A DNA stretch of 64,000 nt from Clostridiaceae bacterium BRH_c20a (lineage in GTDB: Bacteria > Bacillota > Peptococcia > Peptococcales > BICA1-8): NCBI GenBank assembly GCA_000961765.1, contig LADT01000088.1, positions 1-64,000 on the forward strand. Reading direction: 5' to 3'. The position numbers and the translations under genes were made by a program. Shown here piece after piece: positions 8,670 to 17,217 of the stretch. The stretch's first letter is position 1. Every line of letters begins with the position of its first letter. The notes under the pieces are model-generated. The model saw nothing but the letters and a program-made list of their open reading frames with translations. It was not told where the DNA came from and did no database searches.

Positions 8670-9212
8670 TCATTTTGTCTCCTCCATACAAACATTAGGC
8701 AGAAGAGCTGAAGAAGCTACTGCTTTTTTTACCTGGGTTTCTTCATCAAGGAAAATAGCATGTTTTGTTACCTCAGCTCCAGTTCCCGAAGTAGTAGGAA
8801 TCATAATTGTAGGTATTCCACGGTTGGGGACTTTCTCTCTACCGAAGTAATCGCGAACCTTTAAGGGATTAGTCAAAAGTGCAGAGGCCATTTTGGCAAC
8901 ATCCAGCACACTGCCTCCTCCCATACCAATAATTACATCTACTTTCATATTTTTAGCAACCTCAGCTACAGCTTCTGGTATATGGGTAGCTGGTTCCGGA
9001 GTATTTCTACCTTGAATGTTTACTTCTACCTCAATTGATTCTGCTTTTAATAAGGCTGCTACTTTTTCCACATATCCAGCTTTTTGGACATTAGGACCTG
9101 TCAACAATAATACTCGGCTAGCACCTAGTTTTTTAGCTTGCTTACCCACCTGATTTAATGTGTCCATTCCAAAAATAATTGATGGTGTAGTAAAGTTAAT
9201 ATATTGAAACAT
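8670..9212 (-). pseudogene. Truncated iron-containing alcohol dehydrogenase
   Basis: Starting at MFQYINFTTPSIIFG, the frame follows group III alcohol dehydrogenases for about 170 residues, including IGMGGGSVLDVAK (nucleotide binding) and IPTTSGTGAEVTKH. It then ends ...ALLPNVCMEETK. Normal members are about 385 residues long. The whole C-terminal helical domain with the iron ligands (one Asp, three His) is missing, so the product cannot bind metal as in the family. The last codons overlap the ribosome-binding site of a tiny downstream frame ahead of the TAXI gene, as expected for a deletion joining the two regions. The remaining half could still be translated; its RBS is good. Confidence 0.75.
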
Positions 9213-9430
9213 TGTTTTCTCTCCCTTGTAAAAATTATTTATCATTACTTGAATCCCAATATATTATTGTTTAGTTGTTCACTATTGCTCGATTTCTGCC
9301 AGAATACTTTATTCATAATATTCACTTTGTTGCTCACACAGTCACAGGAGACCAGTAAATAGTTGCGCTGCCTCATCATTTTTTTGCCTACTATTATGAA
9401 GGAAGCGGACAATATTTCTCAGGTTTTTTG

Positions 9431-10123
9431 TTAACCAAAAACATTTCGTTTAATATCGAGCAAATGCTTTCTAGTAAGCTTTTCTGCCAAAGTTGGGTTG
9501 CGTTCCCGAATAGAGTCAAGGATTTCCTTGTGTTCAACTTTAATCCTCCCGATACGACCTTCCTTTTGCAAACTTTTTACCTTCAACTTTCCCCATAGTT
9601 TCCCTAACCGCTCACTATTGATACTCTTTTCAAACTTATACAAGACTTCGTTGTTTGCTGCTTTAGCTATTGAAAGATGAAACTTACCATCCAGTTCCTC
9701 AAATTTGTAAATTTGGTTAAGATCAAGATTCTTTGCCTCCTCAATTATTCTAGCCATCTCCTCTATATCTTCAATGGTTGCACGTTGAGCGGCTAGATGT
9801 GAAAGCTTGGGTTCAATTATTAGCCGTGCCTCAAAAAGTTCTGTCGGACTTATGTTTCCCGCAAGTTCTTCTCCTAAGATATTATCAAATTGGTTTTGTT
9901 TACATACAAAGGTTCCCAGCCCTGTTCTAACCTCAATCAATCCTAAAATTTCCAGGGCTGTTAAAGACTCTCTCACTGTGGATCTACTAACGTTAAATTG
10001 AATGGAAAGCTCCCGCTCCGATGGCAGACGATCCCCAACCTTTAGTGTTCCTTCGCTTATAAGCTTTTTAATCTGTTCTGCAATCTGTATATACATTTTC
10101 TGATTTTTTATTGGCTTAAACAT
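9431..10123 (-). CDS. GntR-family regulator (FadR subfamily, FCD domain)
   Basis: 230 residues. The N-terminal winged helix contains LPSERELSIQFNVSRSTVRE (~residues 34-53) and EVRTGLGTFV. The C-terminal all-helical FCD ligand-binding domain has the usual metal-site aspartate/histidine pattern (ELDGKFHLSIAKAANN, EHKEILDSI and the final RKHL). Such proteins are mostly repressors responding to organic acids. It is encoded upstream of the truncated dehydrogenase and the TRAP/AOR genes on the same strand and is the likely local regulator. An imperfect operator-like dyad lies at 10149-10159, 26 bases before its start, suggesting autoregulation. Confidence 0.88.
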   Translation of the reverse strand: MFKPIKNQKMYIQIAEQIKKLISEGTLKVGDRLPSERELSIQFNVSRSTVRESLTALEILGLIEVRTGLGTFVCKQNQFDNILGEELAGNISPTELFEARLIIEPKLSHLAAQRATIEDIEEMARIIEEAKNLDLNQIYKFEELDGKFHLSIAKAANNEVLYKFEKSINSERLGKLWGKLKVKSLQKEGRIGRIKVEHKEILDSIRERNPTLAEKLTRKHLLDIKRNVFG

Positions 10124-10148
10124 TTTATTTCTCCCTATTAAATATTAG

Positions 10149-10159
10149 TGGCCTGACCA
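10149..10159. promoter_or_regulatory. Candidate GntR/FadR-type operator
   Basis: TGGCCTGACCA is an imperfect palindrome (TGG/CCA outer arms) of the kind bound by FadR-subfamily regulators, whose sites often read TGGTnnnACCA. It lies directly upstream of the GntR gene. A single weak site; I found no matching copy before the 9212 start. Confidence 0.3.
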
Positions 10160-10656
10160 CCAGGTAACCCTGCCTTAAATTCATTATAAGATAGTCATTG
10201 CACTTCTGTAAATTTACATATATTACAGTTTTTGGTATTTATTATTTCTTTGCTAGACTTTACTTCCATTTTCTACCTTATACTTTGCTTTTTGCTTTTA
10301 TAACTTGTTGCTCAAATTAGATATTAAAGCCCTTGCATGTTTAACAAGTAAAATGACCCTAGTCAAGGACATTTTAGAAAAGAGCCTTTGAAATAGAATA
10401 ATACCCTCATGCCACAAAATGGTATGAGGGTATTTATAAATCCTTTATATTTATGGGTTTCACCCAAAAAGAAACTACTAATTTCAGCTCAGAATTATAA
10501 TGTTTTGCACTAAAAAAGACAGAGTTCCTTGAACCCCATCTTTGCTCTTAATTATATATTCTTTTAAGTTATGAATTATAATTATATGATATTAAATATA
10601 AGGTTACTAGCCTTCTTATAACTTCAGCTTTGCTAATTAATGATAACGAATTTTTT
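10160..10656. other. About 500 bases without a recognisable gene
   Basis: AT-rich, apart from one strong terminator hairpin at 10400-10434. I see no open frame with a start and RBS, no tRNA and no repeat. Confidence 0.5.
10400..10434. terminator. Strong bidirectional terminator hairpin
   Basis: Two 15-base arms (AATACCCTCATGCCA and TGGTATGAGGGTATT, one G-T pair) around CAAAA. A and T runs on both sides make it usable in both directions. It separates the GntR/AOR module from the gene debris to its right. Confidence 0.7.
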
Positions 10657-10821
10657 TTATTTAAAATCTTTTGCAATTTGTTCTAGCTGTGCTAACTGAC
10701 TTTTAGTAAACTTAATGTTCTTTCTTATATCACTTACATTATCATCAACAATCAAATTTTCAATTTCCTTTTCTAACTGGTTATCAAATACTAAGTCGAC
10801 TACTCTAGAACCAAATCTGCT
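10657..10821 (-). pseudogene. C-terminal fragment of an unknown gene
   Basis: An open frame preceded directly by a TGA gives about 54 residues: SRFGSRVVDLVFDNQLEKEI, then a hydrophilic helix-forming tail ending LAQLEQIAKDFK and TAA. There is no start codon. The fragment looks like the C-terminus of a helical protein, but I do not recognise it. Confidence 0.35.
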
Positions 10822-10861
10822 TCACTACAATCTTGTTCTTGTTTTTAGATGTCGTAAATAT

Positions 10862-11074
10862 TTATTTTGGAACTTTGAGATAACTAACCCATATTATTCC
10901 ATTAACCGCAGCATATGCTGGTGTTCCATTAGCACCAGTATAATTAGCGAGTTCTGTTAATGTAAATTGCCTTTGTTCAATATAATTATTTGGTCCAGTA
11001 AGGTACTCCTCTAATTGTTGAGTTAGACCATTAAGCCAAAACAATTCATTCGAAATTAAATTAACATAGTACAT
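10862..11074 (-). pseudogene. Truncated cytochrome b5-like heme/steroid-binding domain protein
   Basis: 70 residues. From about residue 37, FTLTELANYTGANGTPAYAA followed by VNGIIWVS matches the start of the small cytochrome b5-like domain found in clostridial proteins (typically F-x-L-x-E-L-x-x-Y-x-G-x-x-G-x-P-A-Y-V-A-V-x-G-x-V-Y-D-V-S). The match breaks off after about 30 residues of a domain of roughly 70. The heme-ligand half is missing, so it is most likely a broken gene. AGGGG precedes the ATG. Confidence 0.5.
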
Positions 11075-11371
11075 CTTTTCCCCTGGGTTAGGGGTAGAAA
11101 AAAAGCCTTAGGATAATAATTAAGTCTATAAGCTATATGGGAAATTTGCCATGAAAAATTGTTTGTGTTCATTTTTAATACCCCCAATTCTTTTCTAATG
11201 TATCCTATGCTTAATAATCTGAAAAGCCATAAAATACTAAAGATTTTGCGCTGATATATAAAAATGCGCGAAAAAAGAGGAAGAATTACGATTTATTCTT
11301 CAGATCAAATTGATGCCATGGCGAAAGGATGAACTGTTATTGTACTATAGATCTTATCGTTAATATACTTA

Positions 11372-11465
11372 TCCTGTCATCTTTGAAAATTTCCCTTTTC
11401 TCATTCCCTCGCATCATTACATGATAAAAACCAAAGTGACTTATTTGTCTACTTGTCCTTGCCAT
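11372..11465 (-). pseudogene. N-terminal fragment of a RAYT transposase
   Basis: The minus strand from ATG 11465 reads MARTSRQISHFGFYHVMMRG and NEKREIFKDDR, nearly identical in DNA and protein to the first 31 codons of the decayed RAYT at 895-1260. Similarity stops abruptly at about 11372. It is followed on the upstream side by the same leader DNA and REP palindrome as the first copy. Confidence 0.75.
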
Positions 11466-11506
11466 TTAGATCACCCCCTAGAATATCTATAATATTTTCC
11501 TTATGT

Positions 11507-11533
11507 TGTGTCAAAGGACCGTCCCCAGACACA
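11507..11533. repeat. REP-like palindrome, third full copy
   Basis: Identical over 27 bases to the palindromes at 1313-1339 and 1359-1385, including the TGTGTC/GACACA ends and the GGACCGTCC core. It is preceded by the same AATATTTTCCTTATGT stretch. Confidence 0.8.
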
Positions 11534-11547
11534 CCCGAGCGAATCAA

Positions 11548-11573
11548 AAGACCTCACCAAAACGTGGGGTCTT
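11548..11573. terminator. Hairpin, terminator-like
   Basis: Arms AAGACCTCAC and GTGGGGTCTT (one G-T pair) around CAAAAC, followed by CTCATTTTA. Its arms resemble those of the 630-659 hairpin. No gene ends at it, so it may be left over from deleted DNA. Confidence 0.5.
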
Positions 11574-11582
11574 CTCATTTTA

Positions 11583-11609
11583 AGGAGGGCTTTCCCTCCT
11601 ATTTTATTT
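11583..11609 (+). terminator. Rho-independent terminator
   Basis: AGGAGGG-CTTT-CCCTCCT stem-loop followed by ATTTTATTT on the plus strand. It immediately follows another hairpin; the gene it once served is not visible. Confidence 0.55.
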
Positions 11610-11652
11610 GTGAGGTGAAAATTTGCGAGTGATAGAATAGACATTAAATTTA

Positions 11653-11739
11653 ATGTTGAATTTGGAAGAATTACAAAATCTCGTTCGTGAGATTGTGCGT
11701 GATGAAATTAGTAAGAATAGATTAGATTTACTAATTTAA
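11653..11739 (+). CDS. Possible 28-residue helical micro-protein or fragment
   Basis: ATG TTG ... TAA encodes MLNLEELQNLVREIVRDEIS followed by KNRLDLLI, an amphipathic helix such as begins many small DNA-binding proteins. No convincing Shine-Dalgarno precedes the ATG. It may be the N-terminus of a gene cut off by recombination. Low support. Confidence 0.2.
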   Translation: MLNLEELQNLVREIVRDEISKNRLDLLI

Positions 11740-11790
11740 GGAGTATTAACTCAAAGACAACTTTTCTATAATATTAATAATCTTAAAGTT

Positions 11791-12616
11791 TTATACGCTG
11801 TTTTCCCATAATAAATTATAGGCTCTAGGGAACCTATCTTTAATAACATTACTTCCCGGAACTACATCCTTGCAACGTACTAATAATATTTCCATTTGGG
11901 TTCCAACAGCTTGTTCTCTTCCTTGAAAGGCTGCAGCTGGTAGTAATCCCAACGGATTTGTAATTAAACTATTTCCCCCAGAATCTAGCCCAAAGGTATT
12001 AGCCACCATTACAAAAATACGATTTTCGCTGGCCCGTGTTCTTGCAAATGATTTTTGATGATTTATAGAAAAGTTAACAGGCCACGCAATTATATCCGCA
12101 CCCATTAGTGTTAAAGAACGAGCAACTTCAGGTAATAGCCCTTCATAGCCTAGCATTATAGCAATTCGGCCAATGGACGTTTCCCATACTATCATTTCTT
12201 CACCTGGTTTAAATTTCTTATTCTCCCTTTCATCTAGATGCACTTTACGATAAAACTGATAACTTCCGTCCGGACTAAATAAATATGCTCCTTTATAAAT
12301 ATGATCCACGTCAACTTGTGTACCAGCAGATATTATAAAAAGATCGTTTTCTTTGGCATTATTTATAAAACTCTCTATTAGCTGTTTTTCATTGCTCCAA
12401 TTCTCTAAACATGGTAAATCAGGAAATACCAATAGTTTTGTAGATTGTAGTGCCATGCTCTTGAATATACCCCGGAAAGACACATTCAGGCAATACAACT
12501 AAATCAACTTTACTCCCAGCCACACGATCAATCATCTGAAAAGCATTTTCAAGAGCCAAATCCGATTGATTGATATCAAAGGCTTCTAATTGTAAACATG
12601 CTACTTTGATGGTCAC
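11791..12616 (-). pseudogene. Frameshifted carbon-nitrogen hydrolase (nitrilase superfamily)
   Basis: The 5' part, from GTG 12616 (AGGAGG six bases upstream), carries VDLVVLPECVFPGY with the conserved glutamate and then runs into a stop near 12419. A second frame, open from 12498, continues the homology: FYRKVHLDERE with the catalytic lysine, and further conserved blocks to the end at 11791. The motif normally read as C-Y-E is LGYEGLLPE here, so the nucleophilic cysteine is glycine, a one-base TGC to GGC change. The gene is thus doubly inactivated. It is the last gene of the tct operon and may once have hydrolysed an amide or nitrile of the transported compound. Confidence 0.8.
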
Positions 12617-12646
12617 CTTTATCCTCCTATCATGACTCATTATAGC

Positions 12647-13105
12647 CTAAATAAGAAAACCTCGCGGAGTTGGTACCTTTAATAGAATGTTAAAAACTAT
12701 ATAAACTATAATTACCACAATAATTGTTAATATAAATGAATTTCGAATCTTCATAGCCATTCTAATACTAGTCTCATGTGATTGGAGACTTACACACATT
12801 ACCATTAAATAAATGGAAGTTACTGCGTAAAAGCCTATTGCTGAGATTGAAGATATATACAAAAAGCTAATTGCAACAATACTAATAACCCTCTTATAAT
12901 TAATTTTTTCAAGTTTTTCTATAACTTCAGCTTTTGAGAATATATTTTGCAAAAAAACCATTAATGATAATATGGCGATTCCAATAATTAAAATGTACGG
13001 AAAAACATTAGAAGGATAACTTAATTTATTCGTTTGGTATAAAAATACTGCACAAAGAACAAACATACCAACGCTCAAAAAAATATTAACAACACGATGA
13101 GTCAT
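12647..13105 (-). CDS. tctB: Tripartite tricarboxylate transporter, small membrane subunit TctB
   Basis: 152 residues with four predicted membrane helices and the usual short TctB layout: an N-terminal helix, FPYILIIGIAILSLMVFLQN, a charged loop, and two closely spaced C-terminal helices. Its start overlaps the end of tctA by 20 bases, so the two are translationally coupled. Together with TctA it forms the membrane part of a secondary transporter fed by the TctC binding protein at 14709-15701. Confidence 0.85.
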   Translation of the reverse strand: MTHRVVNIFLSVGMFVLCAVFLYQTNKLSYPSNVFPYILIIGIAILSLMVFLQNIFSKAEVIEKLEKINYKRVISIVAISFLYISSISAIGFYAVTSIYLMVMCVSLQSHETSIRMAMKIRNSFILTIIVVIIVYIVFNILLKVPTPRGFLI

Positions 13106-14633
13106 TTCTCTTTACCTCCGATTCAAAAATTTTCTTTTTCTTAAGGTAATCAAGAATTAGAGGCGAAAAAGCCGATAAAATACTTAATATTATTAAAATC
13201 AAACTTACAGGTCTTAAAAACAAAGTTTGTAATATTGAACCTTTGGCTTGTGCAATTACCAATGAAACTCCCAACGCATCCTCGGCAATAGGTCCTAGAA
13301 CCATTCCAAGAGCCATGGGCCCAGGGTCAATACCAGCCTTAGATAAAATATAAGCGATAGTACCAAATATGACCATTACAAAGACATCAAGCATACTGTT
13401 ATGCAGGGCATAAGCGCCAATACTAGATAACACTAAAATTACTGGTGCTACAAAATATAAAGGGACATTAAGGATATTTGCAACTAATTTAAGCATAAAG
13501 TAACCTACAGGCAACATTATTAAATTAGCAATGATTAAAGATGTTATAAAAGTATATGCCACATCTCCACTTTCAACTAAAAGTTTTGAACCGGGAATTA
13601 TTCCATGGGCAAGCAATCCTCCCATAATTACGGCAGCTGCGGGACAGCCTGGAATTCCTAATCCCATCATTGGAATCAATGCGCCTCCGATAACAGCATT
13701 ATTTGAAGATTCAGATGCCATTAGACCTTCAATTGCACCTTTTCCGTATTTTTCAGGGTTCTTATCCCATCTTTTAGCTTCATTATAGGCAATTATTGAA
13801 GCAACCGGTCCTCCTGCACCTGGTAGCATCCCTATGAATGTTCCCAATATTGAAGAACGAAGAAGTACTGATTTCCCTTTTTGAAGCATCTCTGATAATA
13901 AAGATTTCAATAAACTAGATGTTTGCTTGTATCTAGCAATATACTTTTCATCCCGTTCCATTAAAGTTAACATTTGGGAAAAAGCGAAGAACCCAATTAA
14001 AGCTGGAACTAATTGAATACCTTGCACTAACGGCCTATAACCAAAAGTAAAACGAGGCACCCCTGCGATTGGGTCAAGACCTATTGTTCCTAATAATAAA
14101 CCGAATAATCCCCCTAATAAACCTTTTACTACATTCCCCGTTGACATGGCACTAATTGTGGTTAATCCAAATATACAAAGCCAAAAATACTCTGGTTTTC
14201 CAAACTTTAAAGAAACTTGAGCTAAAGGTGCAAAAAGTGTTAGTAAAATTATTACCCCTATTATTCCACCTATGACAGAGGAGATTAAACTGGTCAGTAA
14301 AGCTTTATCAGCCTCACCATTTTTTGTCATTGGATAACCGTCCATAGTTGTAGCAATAGAGGAAGGAGTACCCGGAATATTTAATAAAATAGCTGCATTG
14401 GCACCCCCATAGATAGCACCACACCAGATTGCTCCTAACATTACAAGTCCGGATGCCGGTTCCATTATGAATGTAACAGGAACAAGTAAAGCTACAGCCA
14501 TGGTCGCAGTTAATCCAGGTAATGTACCAACAATAATTCCAGCGGTAACACCAAATGCCATCAGAAAAATGTGATAAGGGCTTAAGCTGTTAATAAAACC
14601 GGAAATTATAAGTTCAAAAATATTTTGTTCCAT
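13086..14633 (-). CDS. tctA: Tripartite tricarboxylate transporter, large permease TctA
   Basis: 515 residues, with about twelve membrane segments. The family hallmarks are present: GIIVGTLPGLTATMAVALL near residue 35, GAIYGGANAAILLNIPGTPS around 115, and IGMLPGAGGPVASIIAYNEA in the second half. It couples uptake to an ion gradient. Known TTT systems carry citrate, other carboxylates or aromatic and sulfonated acids, so the substrate must be judged from the neighbouring UxaA-type enzymes. AAGGAAGG precedes the ATG. Confidence 0.92.
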   Translation of the reverse strand: MEQNIFELIISGFINSLSPYHIFLMAFGVTAGIIVGTLPGLTATMAVALLVPVTFIMEPASGLVMLGAIWCGAIYGGANAAILLNIPGTPSSIATTMDGYPMTKNGEADKALLTSLISSVIGGIIGVIILLTLFAPLAQVSLKFGKPEYFWLCIFGLTTISAMSTGNVVKGLLGGLFGLLLGTIGLDPIAGVPRFTFGYRPLVQGIQLVPALIGFFAFSQMLTLMERDEKYIARYKQTSSLLKSLLSEMLQKGKSVLLRSSILGTFIGMLPGAGGPVASIIAYNEAKRWDKNPEKYGKGAIEGLMASESSNNAVIGGALIPMMGLGIPGCPAAAVIMGGLLAHGIIPGSKLLVESGDVAYTFITSLIIANLIMLPVGYFMLKLVANILNVPLYFVAPVILVLSSIGAYALHNSMLDVFVMVIFGTIAYILSKAGIDPGPMALGMVLGPIAEDALGVSLVIAQAKGSILQTLFLRPVSLILIILSILSAFSPLILDYLKKKKIFESEVKRNDSSCC

Positions 14634-14665
14634 GACCTACCTTCCTTTCGTTAAATTATAAGGAT

Positions 14666-14699
14666 GGGGAGTAAATGGTAAATATTACATTTACTCCCC
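14666..14699. repeat. Intercistronic hairpin between tctC and tctA
   Basis: A perfect 12-bp stem (GGGGAGTAAATG / CATTTACTCCCC) with a 10-base loop sits in the 75-base gap downstream of the binding-protein gene. The minus-strand transcript lacks a U-run after it, so it is more likely an mRNA-stabilising or partial-termination hairpin that raises TctC above TctAB than a full terminator. Confidence 0.6.
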
Positions 14700-14708
14700 A
14701 GTAATACT

Positions 14709-15701
14709 TTATTTATTATATTTTTCTATTAATTCTTTAGCTTCAGTATAATAGTTTGTAACAAACTCTTTTACTTCAGCACCTGTTTTCCAGTCTGTGC
14801 TAAACTTAGCATTTTTCATATCGTCTTGATACTCTTTCTTATCCCAAATATTTTTAAGTCCAGTCTCTAACTTTTGTAACACTTCAGGCGCTAATCCTTT
14901 TGGAGCCACATAAATTCTGCCAACAAAACTTTGAACATCGTACCCTTTTTCCTTAAATGTTGGTACATCAGGAACGAAATCATGTCTCCGGTCAAAAGTA
15001 ACACCTAAGATATTAAAGTTATCCTTTTCGGAAATAACAACACCTATATTGGCCATACCCGCATCAACATGTTTTCCAAGTATAGCGCTTAATAAATCCG
15101 AACCACCTTTAAGAGGTACTATAGACACCTCTATTCCAGCCTTTTCCATCAACATAAGTGTTGCAACATGGCCATCACCAAGTGCTCCTGGTACTCCAAC
15201 TGTTAATTTTTTAGGGTTTTCTTTAGCAGCTTGCACAAATTCCTCTACCGTAGTGTAATTACTTCCTTTAGGAGTAATTAGAATTTGTGGATCACTTGCA
15301 GTTTGACAAATATAATCAAAGCTATCGACATCAAAGTCTCCCGAACCACTAATTGATTGTAATAGATAGTTGGGTATGTTTACAGTTCCAATAGAATATC
15401 CATCAGTTTTTTCTTTAGCTATGTCGGAAGCACCAATAGCACCACCAGCACCAGGTTTATACACAAATGTAAAGTTATTGCCAAATTGTTCTTTAGCATG
15501 TTTATCCAGCATTCTTGTTAACATATCGCTTCCGCCACCTGGATCATAAGGAACAATCATATTTATTGGTCTCTCTGGGTAGTTTACTTCACTTTTTTTC
15601 TCAGGTGCAGGGGTATTAGATTGACCACAACCAGTTACTAATATCATTAATACAATTAGTAAAAAACTCGCAGATAAAATTGACTTTCTTCCTAATCTCA
15701 T
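14709..15701 (-). CDS. tctC: Tripartite tricarboxylate transporter binding lipoprotein TctC
   Basis: 330 residues. The signal peptide MRLGRKSILSASFLLIVL ends in a lipobox LVTGC (Cys25). The mature protein starts with the Bug/TctC pattern YPERPINMIVPYDPGGGSDM, in which PGGGSD binds the ligand carboxylate, and has GAGGAIGASDIAKEKTDGYS further on. It captures the substrate outside the membrane for TctAB. It lies 32 bases after the second UxaA-type gene pair, so transport and catabolism are one operon. Confidence 0.93.
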   Translation of the reverse strand: MRLGRKSILSASFLLIVLMILVTGCGQSNTPAPEKKSEVNYPERPINMIVPYDPGGGSDMLTRMLDKHAKEQFGNNFTFVYKPGAGGAIGASDIAKEKTDGYSIGTVNIPNYLLQSISGSGDFDVDSFDYICQTASDPQILITPKGSNYTTVEEFVQAAKENPKKLTVGVPGALGDGHVATLMLMEKAGIEVSIVPLKGGSDLLSAILGKHVDAGMANIGVVISEKDNFNILGVTFDRRHDFVPDVPTFKEKGYDVQSFVGRIYVAPKGLAPEVLQKLETGLKNIWDKKEYQDDMKNAKFSTDWKTGAEVKEFVTNYYTEAKELIEKYNK

Positions 15702-15733
15702 TATAGGACCTCCTCTAATAATAAATTTATCAT

Positions 15734-16906
15734 TTATGTGCTCATCCCAATACGGTGAATAGCAAAACCAGTATTGTGTTCCAATAGAAACTCAGACTTA
15801 GTTATTTTCCCCGAAGCAACTTCTATAACCTCTTTGAGAATAATTTCCCCTGCCTCTTCAATAGTTAAATCACCCTCTAATACATCACTAACATCTAAAT
15901 CAACTGTATCTTTCATATAATCAGCCGAATAGGGGTTACCGGTAACTTTAATTGTAGGCATAATTGGGTGAGAAATTGTATGTCCACCACCTGTTGAAAA
16001 CACAAGTAGTTGTGAACCACCCGCTCCAATTCCTGTAATGGATTCAGCTCCATGACCTGGAGTAGCCATTATGTAAACCCCCGGCTTATTCGGTGGTGTT
16101 TCTGCCCAATCAACTACATCTTGAATTGGGGCACTCCCGCTTTTCTTAGCGGCACCTAATGACTTTTCTTCTATTGTCGTTAGACCACCTGTGATATTAT
16201 CTGCAGTAGGATTAGCACCTCGGATGTCTTCACCCGTATCAAGAATGCGATTCTCAAAGTCCGCTATAACCTTCCAAATTTTATCAGATACATCCTGGTT
16301 TACTGCTCGTGATGCTAACCATTCTTCTGCACCCATAAGTTCAGTTAATTCGGCCAAAATTGACCGCCCACCTTGTTTAATTATAATATCGGAACAATGA
16401 CCTAAGGCAGGATTTGAGCTCAAACCTGAAGTAGTATCAGATGTCCCACAGTTTAACCCAAATAATAATTTGGAAATAGGCACCTCATCTCTTCTTCTAA
16501 GAGTAATTTTTCTAGCTATGTCCATTGCTAACCTAATAGCCTTTGTTGTTGATTCTAAAGTCCCCCCGCTGTTACGAATATTTACTATTTCTACAGGTTT
16601 ACCAGTTTTAGCAATTTCCTCCGCTATTTCTTCTGCGGTATTACCTTCTTCCTGAAAGTGGTCGAGAACTACGACCCCACCTATATTAGGATTTTTTGCA
16701 GTCCCTACTAGGGTTTTAAAAGTAAAACGTATATCTGATTTAGTCTGCGCACGTCCTAAAGGGTGAATAATTGGAATTGCCCCGTAAACTGAATTAGCAA
16801 CCCTCTCAGCTAAACCATTAGAATAAATTGTACTCGAAAGAATTAATAGATGGTTTCTTGTTCCAACAGTACCATCAGGATTAACATATCCCCAAAACTT
16901 ATCCAT
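15734..16906 (-). CDS. UxaA-type hydrolyase, large subunit (altronate dehydratase / SuyB-like), copy 2
   Basis: About 390 residues from ATG 16906 (GGAGGTG upstream). It begins FWGYVNPDGTVGTRNHLLIL, the start of the UxaA C-terminal/SuyB domain. It contains LLFGLNCGTSDTTSGLSSNP, the conserved Cys-Gly-x-Ser-Asp metal-site segment, and GHGAESITGIGAGGSQLLVF near residue 290. Enzymes of this family eliminate water (altronate, galactarate) or sulfite ((2R)-sulfolactate) from hydroxy acids using Fe2+. The separate SAF-domain partner is encoded immediately upstream. Which acid is used cannot be decided here. Confidence 0.8.
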   Translation of the reverse strand: MDKFWGYVNPDGTVGTRNHLLILSSTIYSNGLAERVANSVYGAIPIIHPLGRAQTKSDIRFTFKTLVGTAKNPNIGGVVVLDHFQEEGNTAEEIAEEIAKTGKPVEIVNIRNSGGTLESTTKAIRLAMDIARKITLRRRDEVPISKLLFGLNCGTSDTTSGLSSNPALGHCSDIIIKQGGRSILAELTELMGAEEWLASRAVNQDVSDKIWKVIADFENRILDTGEDIRGANPTADNITGGLTTIEEKSLGAAKKSGSAPIQDVVDWAETPPNKPGVYIMATPGHGAESITGIGAGGSQLLVFSTGGGHTISHPIMPTIKVTGNPYSADYMKDTVDLDVSDVLEGDLTIEEAGEIILKEVIEVASGKITKSEFLLEHNTGFAIHRIGMST

Positions 16907-16911
16907 GAAAA

Positions 16912-17217
16912 TCACCTCCTTTTCGTTAAATCTCCACGCCCACGAGTACTTTCAACATTATGAATATGAACATGTTCACCTACTGAAATATCAGTAATAG
17001 CAATACCAATAGCGAGCCCATATTTTAAAATTTTTTCTCCTTTTAAAATAGGCTTTATTGCTACCTTATGACCATATAAAATGTTATCTTTCAATTCAAT
17101 AAATTTGGAATTATCGCCGACATTAACTTCAACAGTTGCACCTTTCTCAAGCCCCTTTTGAAGAATAGTTGCGACATTATCGCTACCGCTAACAACAAAA
17201 ATATTTTTCTTAGCCAA
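16912..17217 (-). CDS. UxaA-type hydrolyase, small SAF-domain subunit, copy 2
   Basis: 101 residues forming a single SAF domain. The conserved end VGEHVHIHNVESTRG carries the histidines that contribute to the metal site. In one-piece altronate dehydratases this domain is fused to the large domain; here it is a separate polypeptide as in SuyA. Its stop TGA lies within the Shine-Dalgarno of the large-subunit gene, so the two are translationally coupled. The C-terminus (ESTRGRGDLTKRR) is longer than in copy 1. Confidence 0.8.
   Translation of the reverse strand: MAKKNIFVVSGSDNVATILQKGLEKGATVEVNVGDNSKFIELKDNILYGHKVAIKPILKGEKILKYGLAIGIAITDISVGEHVHIHNVESTRGRGDLTKRR

Noticed and set aside
10400-10434. 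Operator for the GntR regulator at 9431-10123
   Set aside because: The 15-bp stem with A/T runs on both sides fits a terminator better, and it lies almost 300 bases from the gene.
11264-11332. 22-residue plus-strand open frame starting MREKRGRITIYSS
   Set aside because: No ribosome-binding site, no recognisable family, in a region of gene debris; not enough to call.
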